The notes beneath the pieces are model-generated. The model made no database searches and was not told where the DNA came from. It was given only the letters and a program-made list of their open reading frames with translations. This document shows positions 33,101 to 44,380 of a stretch of 64,000 nt of DNA, piece by piece (positions within the stretch are counted from its first letter, which is position 1; every line of letters starts with the position of its first letter). This DNA comes from Wurfbainia villosa. Lineage: Eukaryota; Streptophyta; Magnoliopsida; Zingiberales; Zingiberaceae. The translations under genes and the position numbers were made by a program. The DNA is taken from positions 75,441,174 to 75,505,173 of the forward strand of contig CM045991.1 of assembly GCA_025175895.1 (NCBI GenBank), given 5' to 3'.

Positions 33101-33139
33101 GGTCATATGCTTTGAGCACCCACTATCAACTATCCACAA
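30110..33139 (-). pseudogene. pol: S3 pol: protease, integrase, reverse transcriptase, RNase H
   Basis: On the - strand the frame 33139-32396 carries an intact protease site (MWIVDSGCSKHMTG, D-S-G at 33119-33127). The GAG-pre-integrase region follows (WHRRLGH, CDACQEGKQ), with the first integrase D at 32543-32545. After frameshifts, the second D (RSDHGG, 32355-32357) and E (32248-32250) can be found in other frames. Frame 31975-31361 covers the integrase C-terminus and the start of RT. The catalytic YVDD is at 30988-30999, and RNase H (VAQLLWMKHTLEDY, HSRTKH) at 30413-30222. At least five frame changes break it. Order and motifs are those of Sirevirus pol. Confidence 0.9.
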
Positions 33140-33209
33140 GCTTGGATCTTCTACCTATGTCACATGAAAAACACAATCCTTAGGTACCCAAATCTTAGGA
33201 CCACTAGCA

Positions 33210-34775
33210 TTAAGTTATAAATTTCTTTGGTACCCATGCTTTTCTCCCCTTACTTTTAATCATGGATTTTCTACTAACTAGGGATGCAAATGCTACCTCT
33301 TTCTCCTTAGGTTTATATCCTAAACCGGCCTTATTGTAAATTGCCCTTTGGTCCTTAATAATCATATCTAGATATTTGGAACCATTAGTGAACTTTTCTA
33401 GGCATGTTCTTAATTTACTTATTTCTTTTCTTAACTCATCATTTTCATCCCTAAGAGTACACTTATCATCACTAGATGATTTATCACATGATGCATCTAT
33501 ATTCTTAAATGATTTGATTTCTAATTTTAGATCCTTAATCCTAGTTTTTGATCTATTTAAAGCATTTTGTAAACATGCAATAGTCTTATAAAGTAAATCT
33601 ACTTTGGGTGAGTCATTTACCTCATCATCATCACTTGATGATGATTCATCACTGAAGAGGAAAGACTCCTCGCTTGAGCTTCCGGTTTCTTCCAATGCCA
33701 TGAGGGCTAAGTTCCGGGTTGAATGGCAAACTTCTTCACCGTCGGTAGACTCCTCCATACTTAGAGTGTCCCACGTTTGTGCCAACATCGCCTCCTTCTT
33801 CTTCTTTTCCTTCGTCTTCTTATCCTTCTCTTCCTTTTTCTTTAGTTAAGCAATTGGGCTTTATATGCCCTTTCTTGTTACAACCAAAACACATCACGTT
33901 AGAGATAGAATTTGAATTGTTAGAAGATTTACCTCTTGAGGATTGAAACATCCTCTTCACATCCTTCTTGGTGAGCCTCCTTGACTTCCCACCAAATTTC
34001 TTGGCGTAGTGTGCTACCTCACTTGCCGACAACTCATCCTCACTACTTGATGAGTCCTCCTCGGATTCGGATGAGGAAGACACCTCCTTCTTTTCCTTTT
34101 CTTCTTCTCCTTCTTTCCTACAACAAGAGCTATACCCTTCTCTTTGGATGAAGTGTTAGCTTGTTCATGCAATTGAAATTCACAAAATAACTCATCTAAT
34201 TTAACTAATGAAAGATCCTAGAGACCTTATAGGCATCTACCATTGAGGCCCATAAGGTGGTCCTAGGGAAGGCTTGTAGTACATACCTCACAAGGTCTCG
34301 GTTGTCGACCTTTTCACCTATAACGTGTAGTCCGTTGACTACCTCCTTGAAGCGCCATGCATTTGGCTCACCGTTTCATTTGTCTTCATAGTGAAGCTTT
34401 GGAGTTGGCCAATCAAAAGATCCCTCTTGGCCCTTCTTGTCTCTTTGGATCCTTCGTTGAGTTCGATGAGCTTCTCCCAAAGCTCCTTTGCGGAGTTGAA
34501 GGCCCGACCTTAGATAGTTGCTCCTTGGATAGACCACATTGAAGTGTGGTCGTTGCTTTACATTGCTTGTGCTTTCTTGGCCATCTCTCTTGTCCAATCC
34601 TTTGTTGGTAGTGGTGCTCGAATTAAATCGACCGGCTTCTCAAAACCATCTACAATACTAAACCAATTTTCAATATCGTTCATTAAATAATACTCCATCC
34701 TACCTTTCCAATATCCAAAATCGTTGCGTCGAAGAGCGGAGGCCTCGCCGTGCTATACCCCTCTTGAAATGCCAT
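33210..34775 (-). pseudogene. gag: S3 gag remnant
   Basis: Starts at the ATG at 34775 (MAFQEGYSTARPPLF), 40 bases past the primer site. The UBN2-type core follows with several stops (for example near 34560 and 34510). The frame 34083-33820 has an acidic Ser/Glu start, a basic stretch and an intact zinc knuckle CFGCNKKGHIKPNC. After a shift, the frame 33788-33210 has a Ser/Asp/Glu-rich segment and a long heptad-like coiled coil (CLQNALNRSKTRIKDLKLEI) and ends WVPKKFIT. This is typical two-part Sirevirus gag architecture. Confidence 0.87.
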
Positions 34776-34814
34776 CTTTGCTCGGTTGATTGCTAGATCT
34801 TCCGATGCGATCGG

Positions 34815-34826
34815 GCTCTGATACCA
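34815..34826 (-). other. S3 primer binding site
   Basis: TGGTATCAGAGC on the - strand, complementary to the 3' end of initiator Met tRNA, two bases inside the 5' LTR. Confidence 0.85.
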
Positions 34827-34828
34827 CT

Positions 34829-35994
34829 TGTTGGGATCGTTTGAAGGCTAGAGGGGGGTGAATAGCTCTTTCGTTTCTACAAAAATAATTAGCGGAAGCA
34901 AACACAAATATATGTAAAAACAAAAACCAATGCTAACAAAGCCTTTCGTGGTTGGAGATAATGCTCCTACTCACAGCGATCCTTAAGGTGGATCAACCCA
35001 AGCAATTTCACTATGAAGCTTTCTCTTTACAAAGACCTCCTCTTCTTACAAAGATGACAATGAAGATTTGAGAGGAGAAAGGAGATTAATACACTTAGAA
35101 AGCTTGGAAAACTTGTAGGAGCTTAGAAGAAGATCGAATATAAGCATTAGGCTCTTCTTGCTCCCCTTGGGCTCTTTTATAGGAAAGAGCCTCTTTTTCC
35201 GTTGGAAGTCTATCGATCATTGATGACTTTCATCGATCGGTCATTGCGGCTTATTCTAGCAACCTGACGGCCGGATTTAGCGGGATTTACGTCGTCATCG
35301 CCAGCAGAAGACTATCGATCGGCCAGCGATGGCGATTCGGTGATCTTTATAAATAATCGTGGCGATCGACTACGAATATCGGTCTATTTAATGGCGATCA
35401 AGCGCCAATTATGGCGATCTTGCCCGGCTTGTAAGCTATGATCAGTCGAGATAACCCGATCAACTCTAATGCTATATTTTAAAGGCGATTCGGCACCATG
35501 TTCGGTCATTTATGACTAATTCATACTTGAAAACATAACCTAAGCCTAGACTTAACCTTCTAGCTTCTCCATCAGCCTTGCGCCTCTAGGATTTCTCTGA
35601 GTCCACGACTTCATCCATGCGCTTGCCTTCAAAAGCTTCCTTTGGTTTCGTCATGCTTTAGGTTTCTTCTTTGCCAAAGTACGCTTGGACTTTACGCCGC
35701 CAAGACTACATGCTTGGACTTATGCCACCAAGACTTTCCTTTGGTCTTCCTTTTCCAAGGACTGCTTGGACTTTACGCCGCCAAGACTACATGCTTGGAC
35801 TTATGCTGCCAAGACCTTTCCTTGACTTCTCTTTGCCAAGATCACACTTGGACTTGTCTTTTACCAAGTCTTCATACTTGGATTTTCCTGTCACTTAAAC
35901 ATGTATACAATTAGATCACAAAACATTGCCTAACTTAGATGATTATCCAAACATCAAAATATATATAAATGCTTGGGGCATTGTTGCACCAACA
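34829..35994 (-). repeat. S3 5' LTR (1166 bp)
   Basis: Partner of 25610-26819. On the + strand it starts TGTTGGGATCG and ends GCACCAACA. TATA-like CTTTTATA (- strand) at 35174-35181. Most differences from the 3' LTR fall in the CpG-palindrome block (about 35215-35450). Confidence 0.92.
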
Positions 35995-37241
35995 AGGACA
36001 AGCTCACTAGAGCTAATTTCCTGGACTGGTATAGGAACTTGAGGATAGTCTTCAAGCAAGAACGCAAATTGTACGTCCTAGAGCAGTCCATTCCTGAACC
36101 ACCCGCCCCTAGGACCACTCGCGCTAACAGGGATGCTTATAAGAAGTATCAAGATGATGCAATGGATGTGTCATGCCTTATTCTTGCCACCAGGAACTCT
36201 GAGCTTCAAAATCAACATGAGAACATGGATGCCTATGGTATGGTTGAGCATCTGAAACAACTATATCAGGGACAAGCAAGGCACGAGAGATACGAAGTGT
36301 CAAAGGCTTTGTTTCAATGCAAGATGCAAGATGGAACTCTCGTAGGCACTCATGTACTCAAGATTATTGGGTACATTGAGAACCTAGAGAGATTGGGATT
36401 TCCATTGGGCCAAGAGTTGTCCACTGACCTTGTTCTGCAATCACTGCTAGAAGGATACAATCAATTTGTCATGGACTACAACATGAATGAAATTCATAAG
36501 CCTTTACCTAAGATGTTGAGCATGTTGCGAACTGCTGAACTCAACGTTAAGAAGGCAAAGCCTAGTACCATTATGATCGTGAACAAAGGCAAAGGCAAGC
36601 AGAAGCCTAAAGGTATGGGTAAGACCCAAGCCAAAGGCAAAGGAAAGGCAAATGCATTGAAACCCAAAGGCGGAGTTGCTAAGGAGGGAACCTGCTTCCA
36701 TTGTAATGAGACTGGACATTGGAAGAGGAACTTCAAGCTATACTTGGAAGAGGTGAAAAGGAAGAGAAGTAAGACTTCTGCCTCAGGTATATATGTTATA
36801 GAAGTCAATTTATCTATCTCATCTTCTTGGGTATTAGATACCAATTGTGCTTCTCACATTTATACTAATGTGCAGGGCCTTCGAAAGGCTAGATCATTGA
36901 CGAAGGGCGAAGTGGACCTACAGGTAGGCAATGGAGCAAAAGTTATCGCCATCGCTGTTGGGACATATTCCTTATCTTTGCCCACTGGGCTTATCTTGGA
37001 ACTAGAATATTGTTGTTATGTGCTTGCCTTGACTAAAAATATTATCTCTATTTCTTGTTTAGATAAGAAAGGTTTCTCATTTGTAATAAAGGACAAGTGT
37101 TGTTCCATTTATTTAAATGATATGGTTTTTTGTAGTGCACACCTTGTGAATTGTCTCTATCTTCTAGATCTTGAAACCCCAGTCTATAACATAAATACTA
37201 AAGGGTTCAAATCTAATGATCTGAACCAAACATATCTCTAG
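35995..37241 (+). pseudogene. gag-pro: A1 gag continuation and protease
   Basis: The A1 frame continues from codon 19 and stays open for about 415 codons to a TAG at 37239-37241. The gag core (LKQLYQGQARHERYEVSKAL) is followed by a Lys/Gly-rich linker. The zinc knuckle CFHCNETGHWKRNF has Phe at 36732-36734 where the last Cys belongs. The protease motif WVLDTNCASHI has D-T-N instead of D-T-G (36837-36845). Both changes would disable the domains although the frame is open. The apparent start at 35973 lies in the S3 LTR and is not real; the true start is at 25556. Confidence 0.9.
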
Positions 37242-38350
37242 CATTGTCACCTGGGTCACTTAAATGAGAGTCGCATATCCCAGCTCCATAAGGATGGATT
37301 ACTGGACTCATTGGATTTCGAATCATATGAGACAAGCGAATCCTATCTTCTAGGCAAGATGACCAAGACTCCATTTAGTGGACATGGTGAAAGAGCGACA
37401 GACTTGTTAGGACTCATACATACTGATGTATGCGGCTCTTTTAATATCGTTACTAGGGGAGGCTATTAGTACTTCATTACTTTTACTGATGATTTCAGTA
37501 GATATGGATATGTGTATCTTATGAGACACAAATCTGAATCCTTTAAAAAATTCAAAGAATTCAAGAATGAAGTACAAAGCCAACTTGGTAAGGGTATTAA
37601 AGTACTTCGATCAGATCGAGGTGGGGAATACCTTAGCCAAGATTTTCATGACTATCTTGTTGAGTTTGGGATTAGATCTCAACTCACTCCACCTGAAACA
37701 CCACAGTGGAATGGTGTATCGAAAAGGAGAAATCATACATTATTAGATATGGTACGATCCATGATGAGTCACACAAATCTACCTTCTTTCTTCTAGTGAT
37801 ATGCTTTAGAGACAGTTGCTTTCACACTTAACTACGTCTCATCTAAGACATTCATAAAGACACTATATGCGATATGGACTGGGAAGAGTCACAAGATGTC
37901 TTTTATGAAGATTTAGGGTTGTGAGGCTTATGTTCGACGTCAAGTCTCCGATAAACTAGGCCCCAATCAGACAATTACTACTTTGTAGGATATCCTAAGG
38001 AAACAAAAGGATATTACTTCTACAATCCCACACAAGGCAAAGTTTTTGTCACTAGAAATGGCATATTTCTAGAAAGAGAGTTCATTTTTAGAAGAACTAG
38101 TGGGAGTAAAATACATCTTGAAGAAATTCAAGATATAGATAGCACTGAGATGGAAATTGAGCATACACCACAAAGTGTTGTGGATGATGAGATTATTGCA
38201 CAAGAAGTTATGGAGCAACAACCTGTTCAAGTAGACCAACCTCTTCACAGGTCTGATAGGATATGTCGTCAACCTGAGAGATATTCATTTCTCTTATCTA
38301 ACAATGATGACATTATACTTGTTGAGTTGAACAAGCCTACATCCTATCAG
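37242..38350 (+). pseudogene. int: A1 integrase remnant
   Basis: Same frame as gag. The TAG at 37239-37241 replaces the Trp of the WHCxLGH motif, TAG at 37467-37469 falls in GGYxYF, TAG at 37794-37796 replaces the Trp of SFWGYA, and TAG at 37914-37916 that of IWGC (the T1 paralogue has Trp at the last two and MWHC at the first). Catalytic residues: D at 37425-37427, D at 37614-37616, but Lys (AAA, 37722-37724) replaces the catalytic Glu in GVSxRRN. Downstream, a shift leads to the frame 38150-38353 (linker, RSDRICRQPERYSFLL). Confidence 0.88.
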
Positions 38351-39771
38351 TAAGCTGTGATGAGCCCAGATTCTGAGAAATGGATAGAGGCCATGAGGTC
38401 CGAAATGGAATCCATGTACACTAACTAAGTATGGACTTTGGTTGATCCACCTTAAGGGGTCAAACCCATTTGGTGTAAGTGGGTCTTTAAGAGAAAGACT
38501 GACATGGATGGTCTTATGCATACCTATAAAGGGTGATTGATAGCTAAAGGTTTCAAACATATTCATGGTATTGACTGTGATGAAACTTTTTCACCAGTTG
38601 CGATGCTTAAGTCCATTCGGATAATGCTTGTTATTACAGCTTACCACGATTATGAGATCTGGCAAATGGATGTCAAAACTGTGTTTCTAAATGGAAACCT
38701 CCTCGAGGATGTGTACAAGACACAACCTAAGGGTTTTGTAGATCCAAAGCATACTGGCAAGGTATGCAAGCTATAAAGGTCCATTTATGGTTTAAAGCAA
38801 GCATCTAGAAGCGGAATCTTCGATTCGATGATGCGATCAAACAGTTTGGTTTCATCAAGAAAGAAGAAGAACCCTGTGTCTACAAGAGGGTTAGTGGGAG
38901 AAAAGTTATCTTGTATGTTGATGACATACTTCTTATTGGAAACGACATCCCTACACGTCACTCAGTGAAGACTTGGCTTGGGAATTGTTTCTCAATGAAG
39001 GACTTAGGTGAATCAGCCTACATTGTAGGCATTAAGATCAATAGAGATAGATCTAAGAGATTGCTTAGCTTAAGTCAGAGTGCATACATTGACAAGGTAC
39101 TTAAACATTTTGCCATGTAGAATTCCAAGAATGGATTTCTGCCAATGTCACATGGTGTGAGCCTTTCGAAGGATCACTGCCCTTCTTATAAGGAAGAAAG
39201 GGAATGCATGAATCATATCCCTTATGCATCAACTATAGGGTCTATTATGTACGTCATGCTATGCACTGGCCCTGATGTCTCATATGATTTAATCATGACG
39301 AGCAGGTACCAGTCAGATCCAGGTGACAGTCACTGGACATCCATCAAGAATATTCTTAAGTACTTGAGAAGAACTAAAGAATATTTCTTGATATTTGGAG
39401 GCAATGAGGAGCTCGCTATAAAGGGTTATAACAATGCTAGCTTCCAAATGGATAAGGACGATTATAGATCACAGTCAGGGTATGTCTTTTGTTTAAATGG
39501 TGGTGTTGTGAGCTGGAAGAGGTTAAAGCAAGACACAGTCGTGAATTCTACTACAGAGACTGAGTATATTGCTGCTTCAGATGTGGCAAAGAAGGTTGTT
39601 TGGATCAAGAATTTTGTTTTTGAGCTTGGTGTAGTTCCTAGCATCATGAGCCCTATAGAGTTTTATTGTGACAACAACGGGGCTATAGCACAGGCTAAAG
39701 AACCTCGTTCTCACCGGTGTTCCAAACATATACTACGGTGGTATCACCTCATTCGAGAGATCATCGATTGA
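38351..39771 (+). pseudogene. rt-rh: A1 reverse transcriptase and RNase H remnant
   Basis: RT fingers are broken by several stops (TAA at about 38351, 38426 and 38454, TGA near 38535). The frame 38537-38776 carries DETFSPVAMLKSIR and QMDVKTVFLNGN. After a stop and a shift, the catalytic YVDD is at 38914-38925, and the frame runs to a TAG at 39118-39120. RNase H (39145-39771) reads GYNNASFQ, with Asn replacing the catalytic Asp of GYTDAS, then TETEYIAASDVAKKVVWIK and FYCDNNGAI. The region 39772-39916 is the decayed C-terminus and purine tract (GCGGGAGATTG). Confidence 0.88.
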
Positions 39772-39916
39772 GGAGATATGTGAATATTCAGAGTAGATAT
39801 TAATGCTAACATTATGAATCCCTTGACCAAGGCTTTAGCAGAGAAAAAGCATGATGGTCATACTAGGTCACTGGTCTTAGAGATTACAGTGATTGACACT
39901 AGTGTTAGCGGGAGAT

Positions 39917-40109
39917 TGTTAGTGGCAACCCTTAGTGTCAATCATGAGATGAATAATTAGAGATCATATGTATCATATTTCATTAATAACAGGCAAGGTT
40001 TGCTTATTATATTGTTTCTTATATGTGATATATGAATAATATAATAGTGTCCTTGAATAGTAGGTTCAGGTTTACAGCATATCAATTGGTTGAATTGATA
40101 GTGAGAGTT

Positions 40110-40144
<35 letters not shown>

Positions 40145-40298
40145 CACTACTCTTAACTATTCCTAGTAATATCCAAGGACAATATTAATGCGCAGAGACT
40201 AGCATGTAGGTCAATTGATGACTTAATCTCACAGGTCATGGATTTGTGATATCAAGTTGACACATGGGTACATATTAGAGACTATCTACTGAATTGAT
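39917..40298 (+). repeat. A1 3' LTR, truncated (first 382 bp)
   Basis: Starts TGTTAGTGGCAACC after the purine tract and follows the 5' LTR to CTACTGAATT, then stops. A (TA)n run of about 16 units at 40112-40143 is expanded compared with the short TA run of the 5' LTR (about 22735). Confidence 0.88.
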
Positions 40299-42112
40299 TA
40301 TTGGGATGTATACTGAAAGCCTAGCCTTTGTATGGACATCTTCATTTTGAAATAAGAATCACATGATCATTGTTTGCATTTTATATTTATGCATATTGTC
40401 TGTTACTTTACATTGTAGATAACATGGTGTGTGGTGTCGCACAAAAGATCATGTTATCAGTTCCTTGTAGAGTATAAGTAGAGGCTCACAACCAAGATGG
40501 TTTTGGACAAACCATTAGCATGGTTGTAGTGTAATTTGGTATTGGTTTATCTTGACCATAGAATTACACTAGTACACTTTGTGTGTATTGAGCTAGACCG
40601 ATTTAGAGGTGATTCAATTTATACTGACTATATAATTGAATCATACCTCAGATATTATGGTGTACATGCTCTTAATCCCGATATAACAACAAACACATGT
40701 ACTTAGTATTTATTTCTTTGATTTACCAATGGGCGAGATTTATGTGTTAAATCGATAGGCCTAGTAAGTTGAGAAATAATATTATTTACATGGTGTGTCA
40801 TTGATTATAGGAGGAAATTGTGTCCTATATATTAGGATGATGATGTCCCCTTGAGGAGCTTATAAAGTTCATCTTGTAAATCCTGCAGGTGGACTTGGTC
40901 CAACATGATGATAAGGATGAGTGGTAATACTCATGGAGTTAGATATTAATTAATTAAATTATTAGTAATTTAATTAATTAATGGACATTCGATATCTTAA
41001 ACACGGGGAGTTATTTTGTACAAATAATATGTGGAACTCATATTTAATTATGGGGGTTGGTGAGGTAGATCAATGATGATCCTCTAGTGGAATGGATCAT
41101 CATTAATGGATCGGGTTATATATGGTTCGGATCCATTGGGTGGCCAATATCCAACTCCTCCTCATGGTCCCTATTATAGCCTATTATAAATAACTCATGA
41201 AGCCTAGATCTATAAAAGGGTTGGAAAGGCTTGGGCGGCAAGGAGAACAAGTTGTGCAAGGGTTTGGAGTTTGCATTGGAGAGGCTTGGGCGGCAAGCAT
41301 TGGTTGCTAGGGTCTGCTTCTCCTAGGGCCGGCGGCAACATGGTTGGTGGCTAGGGTTTTGTTCTTCTCCTCCCTCACTTGGCCGACGCCTCCTTCCCTC
41401 AAGCTTTGGTCGGTGCTTCTTCATCCTCCTCCAAGGGTCGGCGGCAACAAAGGTGAGGGTTCCTCCTTCCTTTGTCTTGGCCAGCACACCCTCTCCCTCT
41501 CCTTAGGGCCGGCGGACACCAAGCTTGGTGGTTGGTGGTCGGCACAAGCAAGGAGAAGAAGAAAGTTTGTTCTTCCCTTGTTCGGAGCGAGCAAGGAAGG
41601 GAAGACACACGATCTATGAGGCTTCGATTCTTGGAAGATCGTCGCCCACACGACGTCCAAGAAGAGGATAAGAATACAATAGAAGATCAAGAGGTAAAAC
41701 AAGAGGTATAATCTTGTTTAATTTTGATTCTAGTTCTTTTGTATTTTGTATGTTATTGATTAATATGAACCCCGATGATAAATACAAAATCCAGCGATCC
41801 GTTCATCATCTATTCCGCGGCTAATCGAGGAAAAGAGTAAGGTTGCTTGAACAACAAGTTTGTTCAAGCGACTACTCAAATCGAAAAGCACGATGATGAA
41901 TCGGTTTCTTGGGTAATCCATCTCCATCCGGATTAGTTTTGATTAATTAAATTTTAATCCGGGGACGTGTGATAGGATTGCCATGCACAAGCGACCGAAG
42001 CGAGAAGCAATTCCCTTTAAGTGGTATCAGAGCCACAGTTTTTGATTTTGTGTGTAGATACGAGAGCCATTGATCAAGTCTGCAATTCTTTGCAAGGGTT
42101 CCAGGAAACTAG
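40299..42112 (+). mobile_element. A2: 5' LTR and primer site of a second Angela-like element
   Basis: LTR about 40299-42019 (begins TATTGGGATGTATACTG, probably from TGTTGGG), followed by primer site TGGTATCAGAGCC at 42022-42034. After about 80 bp of leader it is cut by S4. TATAAAAGG lies at 41211-41219, with a GC-richer transcribed part downstream (about 41220-41720). Several overlapping short frames there, on both strands, look like chance frames. No gag or pol of A2 remains in the window. Confidence 0.8.
41211..41219 (+). promoter_or_regulatory. TATA box of A2 LTR
   Basis: TATAAAAGG within the LTR, about 810 bp before its 3' end. Confidence 0.55.
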
Positions 42113-43196
42113 TGTTGGTGCAGGGGCACTAGATAATCGAACCTTGGTTTTGATGATGGCAAAAATTCAAAGTTAAGCTATTTTGATATCTCATGTGATA
42201 TGCTAAGTGTGTAGGAAGTGTTTAAGCTAAGCCAAAGGTTGAGCGACATCCAGAGAATCTCAAGTTGAGAAACCGTGGTGGTTGGGCGACACCAGGAGAA
42301 CCTCGGGGAGTCGAGGAACCTTGGTGGTGACCAAAAGCTAAGAGACAGGTCAAGAGGATCAAAGGTAAGCTCCGTGTGTGGAGCGGTAATAAGGACGCGT
42401 CCTCAGTTAGAGGACAATCCTAGGCGTCAATCCGACTAAGGCATCCGGAGGAATGCTAAAGTCGAGATCGGACAGTCAAAGGACTGTCACACTGCATGGC
42501 ATTATGCATCTATTGTGCTAATCTTGTATTGTAGGGATTCTCAAGTGCAGCAGTCAACTAGAGATGTCATTAGTCGACTGAAGGCAGTCAACTGCTAAGA
42601 AGATCAGTCGACTGATGTCGACGAATCAGCCCAGTGCACAAGGTTAAAGAGATAGAGATTGATGCCACCACCTCAGGATAAGATAAGCCGTCACCTCATG
42701 ATAAGATAAGCCGCCTCCTCAAGATAAGATCCACAAGTTTTAGGTCTGGATCGGGACAAATTCCAAGGCGCAAATCTATAAAAGGAGGGGAGGACTCACA
42801 CCCAAATTCAAGAATCTCCCAAGTGCTCGTGCTCTCTACAATGCTACTCCGACCGTGTGCCATCTTCTAATTAATTGTCGGTATTATTATTATCTTTTTG
42901 TACTTAATTTGTATAAGGACCGGTAAGGTTGTTACCGGCCTTATAATCATTGTAATCGTCTTGTCTCTTACCTCTAACGAGGAAGAGACTTTTAGTGATT
43001 GCCCTTCAGAAGCGATCAAGGATCATAGGGCCTTGGATTAGTAGTCGGTGGGCTGTGAACCAAGTAAAAAAGCTTTGTGCCTTTCTTGTGTTTGTCTTTT
43101 AGTTTTCTGCTGTGTACTTGGTTTTAATTGTCGAAAAAGAAAAGTTTTTATGAATGCTATTCACCCCCCCCCTCTAGCGCTCATATCGATCCAACA
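42113..43196 (+). repeat. S4 5' LTR (1084 bp)
   Basis: Starts TGTTGGTGCAGGGGC and ends ATCGATCCAACA. GTCGAC palindromes at about 42550-42622, TATAAAAGG at 42777-42785, and the GCTATTCACCCC...CTCTAGC block about 25-40 bp from the end. Confidence 0.9.
42777..42785 (+). promoter_or_regulatory. TATA box of S4 5' LTR
   Basis: TATAAAAGG, about 160-230 bp downstream of the AGTCGACT palindromes. Confidence 0.6.
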
Positions 43197-43797
43197 ATTG
43201 GTATCAGAGCAAAAGGGGTGTTTCTCACACACCCCACTCTTTTCGATATATGGCAAAAGGGGGAGAAAAAGGCCAAAGTTAAGGGATCAAAAATTTTGAT
43301 AACTTAACTTGTTTTTCATGGCCAAAAGTTAAGTAAATGTTTACTTAACTTTAAGTTTTGAAAATTTACTTAAAAGGAAGTAAAGGTCAAGTTAAGAGAA
43401 TTCTTAACTTGAACTTATTTTTTAAACACTATGGCCAAATGTTAATGGTTTACTTAAGAAAGGGGGAGAAAGGGCCAAGTTAAGAGGTCCTCTTAACTTA
43501 AATGTTTTACTAAAGCCAACTTTAAGTAATGTTAATTACTTAAACTCTTCCTAAATAGCAATCCTCAAGAGGGAGGACTAAGGTCTTCTTTCAAGACTCA
43601 CCCTCGGTCAAGGGGGAGGTTTCCTCAAGGGGGAGTACTTGAAGAAAATCCTTACTACTCCAACTTAATCTTTATTTTTGTTTTTCATGCACATTATTAT
43701 TCTTCATGCATGCTATTTTATGCACATTATTATTCTTCATGCATGCTATGTTCTTAACTTTGTATGTGGGTTTGCCATAAATCAAAAAGGGGGAGAT
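43197..43797 (+). other. S4 residual internal region: primer site joined to polypurine region
   Basis: TGGTATCAGAGC at 43199-43210 is followed within about 30 bp by sequence matching the S1 3' region (TTTCGATATATGGCAAAAGGGGG). Purine tracts occur at about 43253, 43460, 43568, 43612, 43635 and 43785-43797. Confidence 0.8.
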
Positions 43798-44139
43798 TGT
43801 TGGTGCAGTAGGCACCTAAGTCGAACCTGAGTTTTGATTATAGCAAATGATGCAAAGTTAAAGCTCATGTCGTTATCTCACGAGCTGAATCGAGTGTGCA
43901 GAAAATTGCTATAGCTGGAGCTGAAGGCTAGTGACGCCCGGAGGAAGCCACGGTGGTCGGGTGACACTCGAGTGACTTCGGAGGGAGCCGAAGGAATCGA
44001 GTGGAAGGCCGGAAGCAAAAGTGACACAGTAAGTATCAAGGTAAGCTCGTATGTGTGAGCGTAAGTGAGGTCGTATCCTCTTTACGGGGTTGATCTTAAG
44101 CGTAGATCCAACCAAAGACATCCTATAGGTGGTCTAGGT
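43798..44139 (+). repeat. S4 3' LTR, truncated
   Basis: Starts TGTTGGTGCAGTAGG. It follows the S1 3' LTR and the solo LTR 51404-52528 up to GGTGGTCTAGGTCG, then departs into Athila sequence at about 44139. Confidence 0.8.
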
Positions 44140-44380
44140 CGGGACAGGCGTGCTGATGAAAAAGAGCACAGATGACACATTTCGCATTATAGAGACAGTG
44201 GTTGGGACTCTCGAAGTATGGGCGAATAGCGAGCGAGATTTTCAGGAGGTTTTCCTCATAATGGATATAGGCAGCACTGAAATAGCTTGCCAAGTATAGG
44301 GGGAGGACAAGGAGAGAGAGTACTGGATGGAAGAAGCTTCCCTATCTTCAAGATCATAAGAAGAGGAAGAGTCGGGACAG

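Larger units (their letters stand above)
25610..35994 (-). mobile_element. S3: near-complete Sirevirus-type element with env-like 3' region
   Basis: A 10,385-bp element on the - strand with a perfect duplication AGGAC (25605-25609 and 35995-35999). Reading down the - strand: 5' LTR 35994-34829, primer site 34826-34815, gag 34775-33210, protease/integrase/RT/RNase H 33139 to about 30110, CpG-palindrome region about 29560-29200, env-like remnant about 28870-27660, polypurine region, and 3' LTR 26819-25610. The insertion falls inside A1 gag. Confidence 0.93.
22541..40298 (+). mobile_element. A1: Angela/BARE-like Ty1/copia element, gag split by S3, 3' LTR truncated
   Basis: 5' LTR 22541-24171, primer site TGGTATCAGAGCC at 24173-24185, leader to 25555, gag start at 25556, then S3. 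Gag resumes at 35995, followed by protease, integrase, RT and RNase H, a purine tract and a 3' LTR from 39917. The 3' LTR matches the first roughly 385 bp of the 5' LTR and then stops at 40298, where another element begins. Protein motifs (KMTKTPFSGHGER, GVSKRRNHTLL) are close to barley BARE-1 as I remember it. Confidence 0.9.
42113..44139 (+). mobile_element. S4: Sirevirus-type element with gag-pol deleted
   Basis: 5' LTR 42113-43196, primer site 43199-43210, then directly the 3' non-coding polypurine region (about 43225-43797) and a 3' LTR that is cut after about 342 bp. All of gag and pol is missing. The 3' region is closely related to that of S1 (20520-20956). The right end is replaced by the Athila-type element. 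Confidence 0.87.

Noticed and set aside
34376..34597. 73-codon - strand frame in S3 gag region
   Set aside because: Out of register with the gag reading that shows the conserved gag core; shadow frame.
35973..36000. Apparent start of A1 gag in the S3 LTR
   Set aside because: The true start is the ATG at 25556; the frame only appears to begin in the LTR because S3 is inserted at codon 18.
41344..41711. Overlapping frames on both strands in the A2 LTR
   Set aside because: All fall in the GC-richer R/U5 region of an LTR; composition effect.
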